Source: Paraburkholderia caffeinilytica
GTDB taxonomy: Bacteria; Pseudomonadota; Gammaproteobacteria; Burkholderiales; Burkholderiaceae
Direction of reading: 5' to 3'
Assembly: GCF_003368325.1 (NCBI RefSeq)
Contig: NZ_CP031467.1
Span: forward strand, 4,467,001 to 4,531,000
DNA: 64,000 nucleotides
Under the pieces are notes generated by a model, which did no database searches, was not told the origin of the DNA, and was given only the letters and a program-made list of their open reading frames with translations. Positions 17,915 to 26,469 of this stretch are shown here, piece by piece; the stretch's first letter is position 1, and each line of letters starts with the position of its first letter. The translations under genes and the position numbers were made by a program.

Positions 17915-18525
17915 GAACCTTCCCGCACCTCGTCGTGTGCCGCGAATGCGACACGGTCTACCGGCGCCCTCGCCTTGCACCCGGCGATACGGCGCGCTGC
18001 GAAACCTGCGAAGCCACGCTGCATGGCGCGAGCCATCCGGACGTCGACGGCTGGCTGGCACTGACCGCCGCCGCGGGCATCGTCTTCGCGATCGCCAACG
18101 TCTGTCCGCTGATCCGTATCGATCTGCACGGCCTGCACAGCGAAGCGACGCTCTGGCAGTCCGTCATGGCGCTCGCGCACGGTGCGGCCTCTCCCATCGC
18201 CGTACCGGCCGCGCTCGCCGTCGTCGTTGTGCCTTTCCTGCAGATCGTGCTGCTCGCGTGGGTGCTCGCTTACTCGCGGGCAGGCCGTCAGGCGCCCGGG
18301 TTCGCCCCGGTGATGCGCCTGCTCGCCGCATTGCAGCCGTGGAGCATGGTCGAGGTGGCGTTGCTCGGCGTCCTCGTGTCGATCGTCAAGCTCTCGAGCT
18401 TTCTGAAGGTCGCTCCGGGCGTCGGCATCTGGGCGATGGCGGCTTCGATGGTGTTGATCACGCTGATCGCCCGCCGCGACGTCCAGTCGCTGTGGAACCT
18501 CACCGGGCACGGTGCACAAGCATGA
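17911..18525 (+). CDS. pqiA: PqiA-type membrane protein, first half
   Basis: This 204-residue protein begins with a zinc-ribbon-like pair, C10-x2-C13 and C30-x2-C33, followed by about four membrane spans. It corresponds to one half of the E. coli PqiA, which is a single protein of about 417 residues with two such halves. PqiA sits in the inner membrane and works with the MCE protein PqiB in lipid movement across the envelope. Start and stop both overlap neighbours by four bases (ATGA). Confidence 0.88.
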   Translation: MRTFPHLVVCRECDTVYRRPRLAPGDTARCETCEATLHGASHPDVDGWLALTAAAGIVFAIANVCPLIRIDLHGLHSEATLWQSVMALAHGAASPIAVPAALAVVVVPFLQIVLLAWVLAYSRAGRQAPGFAPVMRLLAALQPWSMVEVALLGVLVSIVKLSSFLKVAPGVGIWAMAASMVLITLIARRDVQSLWNLTGHGAQA

Positions 18526-19142
18526 ATCCACGCCCCCGCAGCGCTGAACTCTGCGTGCTCGGCTGCCACGCATGCGGCCTCGTCAGCGAAGCGCCGGTAG
18601 ACGGTCACGACGATGCGCGGTGCCCGCGCTGCGGCACGAGGCTGCAGCGCCGCCGGCCCGCCAGCATCGAGCGCGCCTTCGCGTTCCTGCTGGCGGGCAT
18701 CATCTTCTACATCCCCGCCAACATGATGCCGGTGATGCACACCGTCATGCTGAACCGCGGCAGCGACAACACCATCCTGCAAGGCGTCGTCGCCTTTTGG
18801 AAGCACGGCTCGTATGGGATCGCCCTCGTGATCTTCATCGCCAGCGTGGCCGTGCCCTGCGCGAAGTTCCTGATTCTCGGCCTGCTGCTGATCACTGCCC
18901 GCCGGGGCAGCGGCTGGGCGCGTCGCGAACGCGCCAGGCTCCACCGCCTCGTCGAACTGGTCGGCTACTGGTCGATGCTCGACGTGCTCGTCGTGGCGAT
19001 CGTCGCCGCGCTCGTCAAGTTCCAGGCGCTGGCCGTCGTCGAGCCGCGCCCCGGCATTTTCTTTTTCGGCGGCATGGTGATCCTGACCATGCTTTCGGCC
19101 ATGCAATTCGATCCTCGCCTGACCTGGGACGGTAAAGACTGA
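18522..19142 (+). CDS. pqiA: PqiA-type membrane protein, second half
   Basis: This 206-residue protein has the cysteine pairs C15-x2-C18 and C34-x2-C37, then four membrane spans with the PqiA core IIFYIPANMMPVMHTVML. A later block VELVGYWSMLDVLVVAIVAA is also typical. It is the second half of a PqiA encoded as two separate genes. The start overlaps the first half by four bases and the stop overlaps pqiB by one base (TGATG), so the stoichiometry is probably controlled by coupled translation. Confidence 0.9.
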   Translation: MNPRPRSAELCVLGCHACGLVSEAPVDGHDDARCPRCGTRLQRRRPASIERAFAFLLAGIIFYIPANMMPVMHTVMLNRGSDNTILQGVVAFWKHGSYGIALVIFIASVAVPCAKFLILGLLLITARRGSGWARRERARLHRLVELVGYWSMLDVLVVAIVAALVKFQALAVVEPRPGIFFFGGMVILTMLSAMQFDPRLTWDGKD

Positions 19143-20788
19143 TGAGCGACACCCCCGAACAACAGCTTGAACCGGGCTTGCCGCCGGTGATCCGGCGCCG
19201 GCCGCGCCTCTCCGCGGTCTGGCTCGTGCCGGCGATTGCCGCGCTGATCGGGCTGTCGCTGCTGCTCCACGCGTGGTTGTCGGCGGGGCCGACGATCTCG
19301 ATCGCGTTCCAGACCGCGACCGGCCTCGAAGCCGGCAAGACGCCCGTGAAGTACAAGGACGTCACCATCGGCACGGTGACCGCCGTCGCCTTGAGCGAGG
19401 ACGGCTCGCACGTGGTCGCGCAAGTCGCGCTGAGCGAGAGCGCCGGGAGCGTCGCGCGTGACGATACGCGCTTCTGGGTCGTGCGTCCGCGCGTCGGTCT
19501 GGGCGGCGTATCGGGCATCGACACGCTGCTTTCGGGCGCCTACATCGGCGTGGACAAGGGCAGCTCGTCGCGTGCGGGCCGCGTCTTCACAGGGCTCGAA
19601 GCGCCGCCGACGGTCATCAACGGCATGCCCGGCAAGAGCTTCCTGATCCATGCCGACGATCTCGGCTCGCTCGACATCGGCTCGCCGGTCTACTACCGCC
19701 GCATCCAGGTCGGCCGCGTCGCGTCGTACCGGCTCGACGCCGACGGTCGCGGCATCGACCTCCAGATATTCGTCGATGCGCCCTACGACCGCTACGTCAC
19801 GACCGGCACGCGTTTCTGGAACGCGAGCGGCGTCGACGTTTCTCTCGGCGCCGACGGGCTAAAGCTCAACACGCAATCGCTGGCCACGGTTATCGCGGGT
19901 GGCGTCGCGTTTGGCACGCTGCCCGGCGGCAACCTGCAAGCTGCTCCAAGCCAGACCCGCTACGAGCTGACAAGGGACGAGCAGACCGCGATGGCTCCGC
20001 CGGACGGCCCAAGCCAGCACATGCAGTTGCGCTTTACACAGTCCATGCGCGGTCTCGCGGTGGGCGCGCCGGTGGAGTTCTCCGGACTGAACATCGGCAA
20101 GGTGACGTCGCTGCATCTCGATTACGACGCGGACAACCATCGTTTCCCGTCGATCGTTGACATCGTCGTGTATCCGGGCCGACTCGGGAGCGTGCTGCAA
20201 CGGCTGCCGAGGTACAGCGGCGATGCCGACGAGCAAGGCGCCCAGCTCCTTGCCGGCCTGGTCCAGCACGGCCTGCGCGCCCAGGCGCGCCTCGGGAACC
20301 TGCTCACTGGCCAGCTCTATATCTCGCTCGACTTCGTGCCCAATGCGCCGGCGGTTGCCTTCGACGTGCATGCGCATCCGCTGACGCTTCCCACCGTCAA
20401 CGGCGGCTTCGACCAGATGCAGGAGCAGATCGCCAGCATCGTCGCCAAGGTCGACAAGATGCCGCTCGATTCGATCGGTCAACATCTCGACACATCGCTG
20501 GCGGGTCTGGACGCGATGCTGCGGCAGGTCAACGGACAGGTTCTTCCGGCCGCCTCGCAGACCTTGCAGCAGACGAACCAGATGCTCGCAACCGTGCAGG
20601 GTGCATTCGCAGCCGACGCGCCGTTGCAGCAAAACCTTCAGCAATCCCTGCAGGAAGTGCAGCGCACCGCCGGTTCACTGCGCACCCTCATCGACCTGCT
20701 CGGCCGTCATCCCGAAGCGCTGCTGCGTGGCTTGTCGAGCGATGCGAATCCCGTCTCGAACGCCAATACGGCAACAACTGGAAACTGA
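19142..20788 (+). CDS. pqiB: PqiB, MCE-domain (MlaD-like) envelope protein
   Basis: This 548-residue protein has one N-terminal membrane anchor (residues about 20-42) followed by three MCE domains, seen as repeats of the pattern G-x-P-V-x-Y/F-x-x-(I/V)-x-(I/V)-G-x-V (for example LEAGKTPVKYKDVTIGTVTA, GSPVYYRRIQVGRVASY, GAPVEFSGLNIGKVTSL). A C-terminal coiled helix follows. E. coli PqiB forms a syringe-like hexamer bridging the periplasm. The start overlaps the preceding stop by one base. Confidence 0.93.
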   Translation: MSDTPEQQLEPGLPPVIRRRPRLSAVWLVPAIAALIGLSLLLHAWLSAGPTISIAFQTATGLEAGKTPVKYKDVTIGTVTAVALSEDGSHVVAQVALSESAGSVARDDTRFWVVRPRVGLGGVSGIDTLLSGAYIGVDKGSSSRAGRVFTGLEAPPTVINGMPGKSFLIHADDLGSLDIGSPVYYRRIQVGRVASYRLDADGRGIDLQIFVDAPYDRYVTTGTRFWNASGVDVSLGADGLKLNTQSLATVIAGGVAFGTLPGGNLQAAPSQTRYELTRDEQTAMAPPDGPSQHMQLRFTQSMRGLAVGAPVEFSGLNIGKVTSLHLDYDADNHRFPSIVDIVVYPGRLGSVLQRLPRYSGDADEQGAQLLAGLVQHGLRAQARLGNLLTGQLYISLDFVPNAPAVAFDVHAHPLTLPTVNGGFDQMQEQIASIVAKVDKMPLDSIGQHLDTSLAGLDAMLRQVNGQVLPAASQTLQQTNQMLATVQGAFAADAPLQQNLQQSLQEVQRTAGSLRTLIDLLGRHPEALLRGLSSDANPVSNANTATTGN

Positions 20789-20789
20789 T

Positions 20790-21428
20790 ATGCATGCCCT
20801 CTTCCGCATGGGTTCGCTTGCATTTTTTCTTGGCTTGGCTGCGTGCGCTTCCACGCCGGTCCACTACTACACCATGCTTGCCCCATCGGCATACGCGACG
20901 TCGCCGCAATCCCCCGCGGACTTTCTGATCGACGTCCTGCCGGTTGGCGTTCCGTCCTACCTGGATCAGGCTCAATTGGTCGTGCGGCAAGGCACGACCG
21001 GCGTGACCGTGCTGGACGGCGAACGCTGGGCAAGTCCATTTGGTGACGAATTGCGAAATGCCCTGTCTGCCGAACTGACCCAGCGACTTGGAACACAGGA
21101 CATAGGCGGTCTGCCCCGGCCTTCAGACAAGCCTCTTCTGAGGATCAAACTCCAGGTTCGCCGGTTCGACGCATGGCCCGGAGAGCGAGTTCAACTGGAA
21201 GCCGCCTGGAGTCTAAGCTTCGCGGGAGACCCCGCGGATAGCCGGTTGTCGTGCTACGGCCATTTCGATGAGCCGGCCAATGGCGGTTATGCCGGGATGG
21301 TGAAAGCGCAACAGCATGCGATTGCAGAGCTGGCCGCCAGGATCGATATCGATGCGCGCCGCTGGGCGCGTTCACACGACATGGCCTGCTATCCCGGAAG
21401 TGACGCTGGACATGAGGCGCAACGTTGA
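20790..21428 (+). CDS. pqiC: PqiC, outer-membrane auxiliary lipoprotein
   Basis: This 212-residue lipoprotein has a short signal sequence with lipobox LAACAS, followed by the ABC-type transport auxiliary (DUF330) segment PVHYYTMLAPSA. It contains GERWASPFGDELRNALSAEL typical of PqiC/YmbA. It is the outer-membrane partner of PqiB. The ATG starts one base after the pqiB stop and is the last gene of the seven-gene operon; about 290 bases with no supported gene follow. Confidence 0.88.
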   Translation: MHALFRMGSLAFFLGLAACASTPVHYYTMLAPSAYATSPQSPADFLIDVLPVGVPSYLDQAQLVVRQGTTGVTVLDGERWASPFGDELRNALSAELTQRLGTQDIGGLPRPSDKPLLRIKLQVRRFDAWPGERVQLEAAWSLSFAGDPADSRLSCYGHFDEPANGGYAGMVKAQQHAIAELAARIDIDARRWARSHDMACYPGSDAGHEAQR

Positions 21429-21722
21429 GCACCAGGGCGACTTCCGGATTTCGGAGGTCCTGGAGACATCGGATCGTCCAGTGCACTCGCTCTGGAGGTG
21501 AAGCGGAGCCACCATCGATCGAGAACTTATCTACTCAGGGTTCCTGTACGACAGGCGTGTTATTGGGCGCCATGCCGGTCGCGGCAGTGCACGACCGGTC
21601 GTTGTCGTAATGATGGGCGGGTCTGCCGTGCCGAGGTCCGGTTCAAGGTCGAATGCCTTGTCTTATCGCGCGCCACATTTTCAATTCCGCAGTCACCATT
21701 GAAACAATCAGAGGAAGCTTTC

Positions 21723-21950
21723 ATGCCCAAATCGCTGTTGTCTATCCTGAAGCTCGCTGCCGTGGCCACGGTCGCAGCCCCACTGCTGACCGCTTGCGTG
21801 CTACCGCCACCGGCACCTCTTCCACCACCGGTGCCTCTTCCACCACCGGCACTTCTTCCGCCACCGCCGCCACCGCTCGCTCAGGCCGCCCCTGCCAGCC
21901 GGACCGCTCGTCCTGGCGCCGAGCTCAAGCCAGCATCAACTTACGTTTGA
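21723..21950 (+). CDS. Small proline-rich lipoprotein
   Basis: This 75-residue protein has a signal peptide and lipobox (LLTACVL), then a proline-rich stretch built from about three copies of the six-residue unit PPAPLP. At the DNA level this is an 18-base tandem repeat, units starting at 21807, 21825 and 21843. AGAGGAAG precedes the ATG. Unit number could vary by slippage. I do not recognise a family; the role is unknown. Confidence 0.55.
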   Translation: MPKSLLSILKLAAVATVAAPLLTACVLPPPAPLPPPVPLPPPALLPPPPPPLAQAAPASRTARPGAELKPASTYV

Positions 21951-22154
21951 TGCGAGACGGGATGCTTTGACCACTGACGGGTCATGCCGTATGGAAATCA
22001 TCCTGTCCGGCAGCCCGAAGCGTCGCGGACCCACTGCGGCCGACGATCACGTGTTACCTGGGCGCAGCGCCATAGTCTGGTCGTATAGTCGGTATCCGAC
22101 ACCGATATCGAGCGCTGCGCGAAGTAACGCTGGTCGCTTGCTGCTGCAGGCCTC

Positions 22155-22556
22155 TCAAGCCAATTCCTGCCGAATTGCGCGTGAGAGCCTTTCTTCAGCG
22201 AAGTCTTTGAGGGAAAGGTGAAGCAGCACAGCTGCTACCTGGGTTATGGAGGGCCGGAAGTACAGATCGCCACACGCCAAGGTGAGTTGCTTCAGAATAA
22301 TCCAGTCGGTGTCTATCTTCGGGATTTTCACCTGCGAATGGACTCCCTCGAGCGCAGGCCGACCGCCGGAAGATCGCAGCAATTCCGAGAGGAGGCGACG
22401 GAGCTGGAAAAGATCCACCTCCCTACTGTAAGCGGCTGATGCAAGATCGAGAAGACGCGCCTGCTGATCGAGGGATACCTCCGCGACTTCGCTCGTCGCT
22501 GTGATCTCAACGAGCTTATCCAAAGCAATTGAGTCGCCCCCTTCTTTCTGCTGCAT
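22155..22556 (-). CDS. Hypothetical cytoplasmic protein
   Basis: From the Met at 22556 (MQQKEGGDSIALDKLVEITA) this gives 133 residues with no signal or membrane segment, rich in helices and leucine (LLDLASAAYSREVDLFQLRR). A longer start at 22625 is possible but adds a segment with no visible support. No family is recognised. It lies near the lipoprotein gene at 22710, which is also leftward. Confidence 0.45.
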   Translation of the reverse strand: MQQKEGGDSIALDKLVEITATSEVAEVSLDQQARLLDLASAAYSREVDLFQLRRLLSELLRSSGGRPALEGVHSQVKIPKIDTDWIILKQLTLACGDLYFRPSITQVAAVLLHLSLKDFAEERLSRAIRQELA

Positions 22557-22709
22557 TTGACTCTCCCTAGTCGATCCATTCGTATCCCTTATGCCTCTCG
22601 CTACAAGCGCAAGCGTCGACCACACGCAGGACCGTATCGTTGCGAGGATGGAGCGGATGCCCAGGCCTCTTCGGTCACCACCTCGACGCGCCGCGTCAGG
22701 ACAGGCAGA

Positions 22710-23192
22710 CTATTCTTCGACAGCCTCGAACGTCCGCTCGCCCAACTTCTGTGCAACAGCCTCAATCCCCAGGAAAGGTATGCGGTAGTGGTACTCCAGC
22801 GGCACCTGCTTTCCATCGATCAATGCGTCGGCCTGGATCTGATCTTTCCGAATGAACGCGACCGGTGGCACGAGCAGGGAAACGACGAAAATGGCGGAGC
22901 GCGCTGCAAGGCCACGTTCTGTGTAGTCCTTGATCGTCAGCGTCACCTTCGTGCCACCTGCGATCGGCACGCCTGCTTTTGCCGCTGCCGCAGCGTAGCC
23001 CTCATGGATCATCCCCGGAACGCTCGGGCGCACCCGGCAATCTCCGCAGTCGATCACGATCGAGATGTCCGGCACGCTCTTCGGTCGAGCCCCTGAGGCC
23101 CTTGAGGCCGTTGAGTCGCCGGTCGCACATCCAGTGAGGAGCAAACCGGCTGAGATCGATCCCAGTGCCGCAAGTCGAGTGAAGTTATTCAT
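22710..23192 (-). CDS. Lipoprotein, unknown function
   Basis: This 160-residue protein has a clear signal peptide and lipobox (AGLLLTGCATG). The mature part has a conserved-looking core (VPDISIVIDCGDCRVRPSVP) with a Cys-x2-Cys pair and a hydrophobic patch near 100-115 (AIFVVSLLVPPVAFI). No family is recognised. It probably sits in the outer membrane facing the periplasm. Confidence 0.65.
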   Translation of the reverse strand: MNNFTRLAALGSISAGLLLTGCATGDSTASRASGARPKSVPDISIVIDCGDCRVRPSVPGMIHEGYAAAAAKAGVPIAGGTKVTLTIKDYTERGLAARSAIFVVSLLVPPVAFIRKDQIQADALIDGKQVPLEYHYRIPFLGIEAVAQKLGERTFEAVEE

Positions 23193-23489
23193 GATGTCGC
23201 TACTCGTAAGAGTCGTTGTAAGAGAGCATTGGGGCTAAGGCATTCCGTAACGTCGCCCATGTCCTGATCCGTGAAATCCGGCCGCATGGCCTGGTCGGAG
23301 CCGGCTACATCCGGCTCCGACGATTACGCGCGATTCCGTACTGTGGCCCCGCGTTGATTGCCACGCCACTCACGCGAGAGACGATCTGTGACATCAAGCC
23401 CGTATGCATCACACACCGTCACATTTCCCGCGGCATTCGACGTGCGTTAAGCCATACACTCGCTCAATCCTCAACCACGGAGCGATGTC

Positions 23490-23945
23490 ATGGCGTTGCC
23501 TGCAGCGCGATCAGTCATCTGGTTAGCAATAGCGGTACATGCGAGCGCGTTCGCGCAGGTTCCTGTGAAACCCGGAAAGTGGGAGCTGACCAGCACCTTC
23601 AAGGGCCTGCCTTTCGGCGACTCCGCGAAGCCTGCCCGAACGGTGTGTATTTCGGCGGCCGAACTTGGCGCCGTTCCCGAAAAAACCCTGATAAGCGCAG
23701 CGCCTGAACCCGCTGGCGGCGGATCTGGAGCTCCCCCAAAGTGCGAGTACTCCAACATTCGTCGAGAAGGCGCGCAGTCGTCATGGACACTGGCCTGTGA
23801 AGGTCCCAAAATGTCCGGCGCCGGCAATGCAACGGCTACGTCAGAGGCGGTAGAACTGTCGGAGACGCTAAGACTGGAAACACCCTTTGGTTCGCGCTAC
23901 GTTCAGCACATTGTGCTTGCACGTCGCCAGAGAGATTGCCCCTGA
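23490..23945 (+). CDS. DUF3617-type periplasmic protein
   Basis: This 151-residue protein starts with a signal peptide ending near ASAFAQ and continues with the family-like opening VKPGKWELTSTFKGLP, then a C-x-n-C pattern (VCISAAELGA; PPKCEYSNIR; LACEG). This fits DUF3617, a periplasmic family of unknown function common in proteobacteria. GGAG precedes the ATG. Confidence 0.6.
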   Translation: MALPAARSVIWLAIAVHASAFAQVPVKPGKWELTSTFKGLPFGDSAKPARTVCISAAELGAVPEKTLISAAPEPAGGGSGAPPKCEYSNIRREGAQSSWTLACEGPKMSGAGNATATSEAVELSETLRLETPFGSRYVQHIVLARRQRDCP

Positions 23946-24572
23946 ACACAGGTTCATCGCAGATGGCTCACGTGCACGTTTGCTCGCTTCAGCGCTCCCT
24001 ACCCACGACGGACCGGCACCTCTCCCCATTCTTCACATCACATTCGGCGACGCCCCTTGACCTGCCACAGGTTGGCGTTGCCCGGCAGCGACTCGTGACT
24101 GCATGCGGCGTATAGGCCGGTCACCGCATCCCCTCTTCTGCGCCACCTGAGACAAGTGTGTTCTCGGACTCCCTTAATTGAGGCACACGATTCTGGTTCG
24201 CCACGTCTGCGATTCATCTATCTGGAACATGGGCTGCGCCACAGTGAGCGGAGATTGAATCTGGGGATGATGATTGACTTGATCGGACACAGTCGCCTTC
24301 CAAGCGAGTCATGTGTGACATTCGGGCCGGAAAGTGTCCGTAAACACGTATCGGAAATGTCCCACTTTTCAACTCATCGAATAGGCGAACACTGGAAGAA
24401 AATATGACCCAGTCGTTCTTCATTCGTAGAACACATCACCCTACTGAAGGTCTAGAGCGATGCTGCTGGAATGCAAACCCATGCAGGATTCTGGATAGTG
24501 AATGCAGCAGGTGGTAGTCGAACCGAAGCCGGCACCTTCATGAACATGTTTCTGAATTGACTGGTAAAGACA
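23946..24572. other. Stretch without a supported gene
   Basis: Short frames here have no signal, domain or ribosome site. Around 24283-24370 there are related short segments (ggaaagtgtccg, ggaaatgtccc, gatcggacacag) that recall IS ends, but no transposase remnant accompanies them. GC content drops toward the right. Confidence 0.5.
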
Positions 24573-24713
24573 ATGCGACGAGCAACTTATTTAATTGCAG
24601 CAATCCTAATGTTCTTCATGTCCGGTTGCGCCAGTTCACCTTTTCTTTCTGGTCTGGTTGTCGGCGCAACAATTGGTGTTGGCGGATTCGTCTGCATGTC
24701 AGTTTGCCATTGA
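24573..24713 (+). CDS. Small 46-residue lipoprotein
   Basis: The frame from ATG at 24573 encodes 46 residues beginning MRRATYLIAAILMFFMSGCA. It has a basic N-terminus, hydrophobic stretch and a lipobox (FMSGCASS), then a glycine-rich hydrophobic tail ending CMSVCH. The layout is that of many tiny bacterial lipoproteins. It is AT-richer than its surroundings. Confidence 0.5.
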   Translation: MRRATYLIAAILMFFMSGCASSPFLSGLVVGATIGVGGFVCMSVCH

Positions 24714-24852
24714 TTTTCGCTAGTGCAACTGGCGTTCCGCTGATCTCCAGGCATCGCCTCATTTAAGGCGGCAAAGGGCCGGACGCGCCTTCTGCTGCGT
24801 GCAACCAATAAGTGCCGCTAGCACGCAGACGTGCCCCCGCTCTGTTAGCAAT

Positions 24853-25194
24853 ATGAGCTTATTGCTCGTAAGGAGCAGTATTGTGTTGACTGTTTTTCTC
24901 GTAGTCGCACCCGTTGCGATTCTCTGCCTGTTCGGGATTGCCGCGAAGATAGATCCGAGAACTGGACGCTGGCGAACGCATCGCCGGTCCACGTGGAATC
25001 AAACGACGTCCGATCCCGATTGCGTAAGCGATGAAGTCCACGCTGTGCACTACGCGGCGGACCCTCAGTGCCTCTATCCGCTCACAGTGACGCCTACAGC
25101 GACTGCTAACGACCAGCCGGTTCGATCGGACGTCAAGGTTCTAGCCCGCGACGCGCCCTGTGACGCATCGCATTTTAGGACTCTGGAATCTTGA
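24853..25194 (+). CDS. Hypothetical membrane-anchored protein
   Basis: From the Met at 24853 the frame gives 113 residues with one N-terminal hydrophobic segment (SSIVLTVFLVVAPVAILCLF), then a hydrophilic part with four cysteines. No good ribosome site is visible and the tail is low in secondary structure signals. It may be a spurious frame. Confidence 0.3.
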   Translation: MSLLLVRSSIVLTVFLVVAPVAILCLFGIAAKIDPRTGRWRTHRRSTWNQTTSDPDCVSDEVHAVHYAADPQCLYPLTVTPTATANDQPVRSDVKVLARDAPCDASHFRTLES

Positions 25195-25418
25195 ACCGTA
25201 TTCGACCTGGCGGTTCGCGAGGCGACGGCCGGCATTCGCCGGCGAACGTGCACACAGCGTGGCATCAACCCATGCCGGACGGGCAGCGAACGCATTGACA
25301 CCCTGAACGTTGAATATATCGCGCACTACGCTCAGTCTAAAGCCGTACAGCACCGCCATATTGAAGTTGAGGACCAGACGATTGATCGAGCGTACCAGCT
25401 AGAAATTGTGCCGTCTGC

Positions 25419-26231
25419 TCATGCCGGGATTTTAGTTATGGCTGGCACGAAAACATAGCCATGTCCGCGTACGGTCTGAATAAACACGGGCACGGTTGGG
25501 TCCGGTTCCAATAGCCGGCGCAGGCGGACCATCGCAGCATCCACGGCCCGCAAGGAAACGGCATCCTCGCGTAAGTGCGATACGGCCACCAGACGCTCCC
25601 GTGACAAAGGAATCCCGGCATTCGTTGTCAGCTCGGCAAGCATTGTGTATTCGATTGTATTGAGCACGCGCACCTTATTGCCGCGGGACAGACTTCGGGC
25701 TGCCACATCGAAAACGTATTCCCCAATCCGTATGAACGCACTTGAATCAAGTGGCGTTCCTGGTGTGATAGCTGTTCGCCGCAAAACGGCCCGCACGCGG
25801 GCAAGCAGTTCCCGGTGTCCGTATGGTTTGCTCAAACAGTCATCCGCGCCCATCTCCAGCCCGACCACGCGTTCGATCTCTTCACTGTTCCCTGCCAGCA
25901 GGATAATGGGAACGCGATCCCCTTCAGCCCGCAACTTGCGACAGGCGGCAAGTCCTGACATTATCGCGCCCCCCACGTCGAGCACGATCAGGTCAGGACG
26001 CACCCGATGAACACGACGAAGCATCTCTGCTGCGTCGACCATGGGCGTGACAATGAGATTTTCCCTTTCCAGGTAGCCGCAAAGCATGTCTCTCAGCGCC
26101 ACATCGCTCTCCACAACGAAGAGGTGATAGGGACGCGCGTCACCCGTAAATTTAATGTCTTTCATTGGGTCATCGATACGATCGAGGTGAACAGTTCCTT
26201 TGTCACCGGGCATCGTAGATGCGCTCGCCAT
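25419..26231 (-). CDS. OmpR-family response regulator, no nearby kinase
   Basis: This frame gives up to 270 residues; the Met at 26165 would give a more usual 248. The receiver has its phospho-acceptor at PDLIVLDVGGAIMSGL, with GG in place of the common MP after Asp, and the Lys in DDCLSKPYGHREL. The C-terminal winged helix (VLNTIEYTMLAELTTNAGIP, ending VRGHGYVFVPA) binds DNA. No histidine kinase lies beside it, so it is an orphan. Its frame neighbours a large lipoprotein gene on the same strand. Confidence 0.82.
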   Translation of the reverse strand: MASASTMPGDKGTVHLDRIDDPMKDIKFTGDARPYHLFVVESDVALRDMLCGYLERENLIVTPMVDAAEMLRRVHRVRPDLIVLDVGGAIMSGLAACRKLRAEGDRVPIILLAGNSEEIERVVGLEMGADDCLSKPYGHRELLARVRAVLRRTAITPGTPLDSSAFIRIGEYVFDVAARSLSRGNKVRVLNTIEYTMLAELTTNAGIPLSRERLVAVSHLREDAVSLRAVDAAMVRLRRLLEPDPTVPVFIQTVRGHGYVFVPAITKIPA

Positions 26232-26469
26232 CCATTGCTGTCAGGCGACGTTAAGCTGGGTAAAAATCCATTAGGAGGTCGCGCCGACCATTGGTGTTAG
26301 CACCGATGTAAAAATGCCCCTGTCGCCAAGGTAAACCTGACCCACCTGGGGGACGACGGCGGCATTTGCCGCCGATGCCGACTCAGGAGCAAGCAGTGGA
26401 ACAAGGTATCGGCTAGGCGTGCGACGGCGTTCGAAGTGGTGGCCGTTTGCGCACTCGAAGACATACAAC

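Noticed and set aside
24283-24370. Possible IS remnant with repeated ggaaa(g)tgtcc motifs
   Set aside because: Only short imperfect similarity and no transposase fragment nearby.
25141-25359. Short leftward frame near the orphan regulator
   Set aside because: No signal, motif or ribosome site; composition not convincing.
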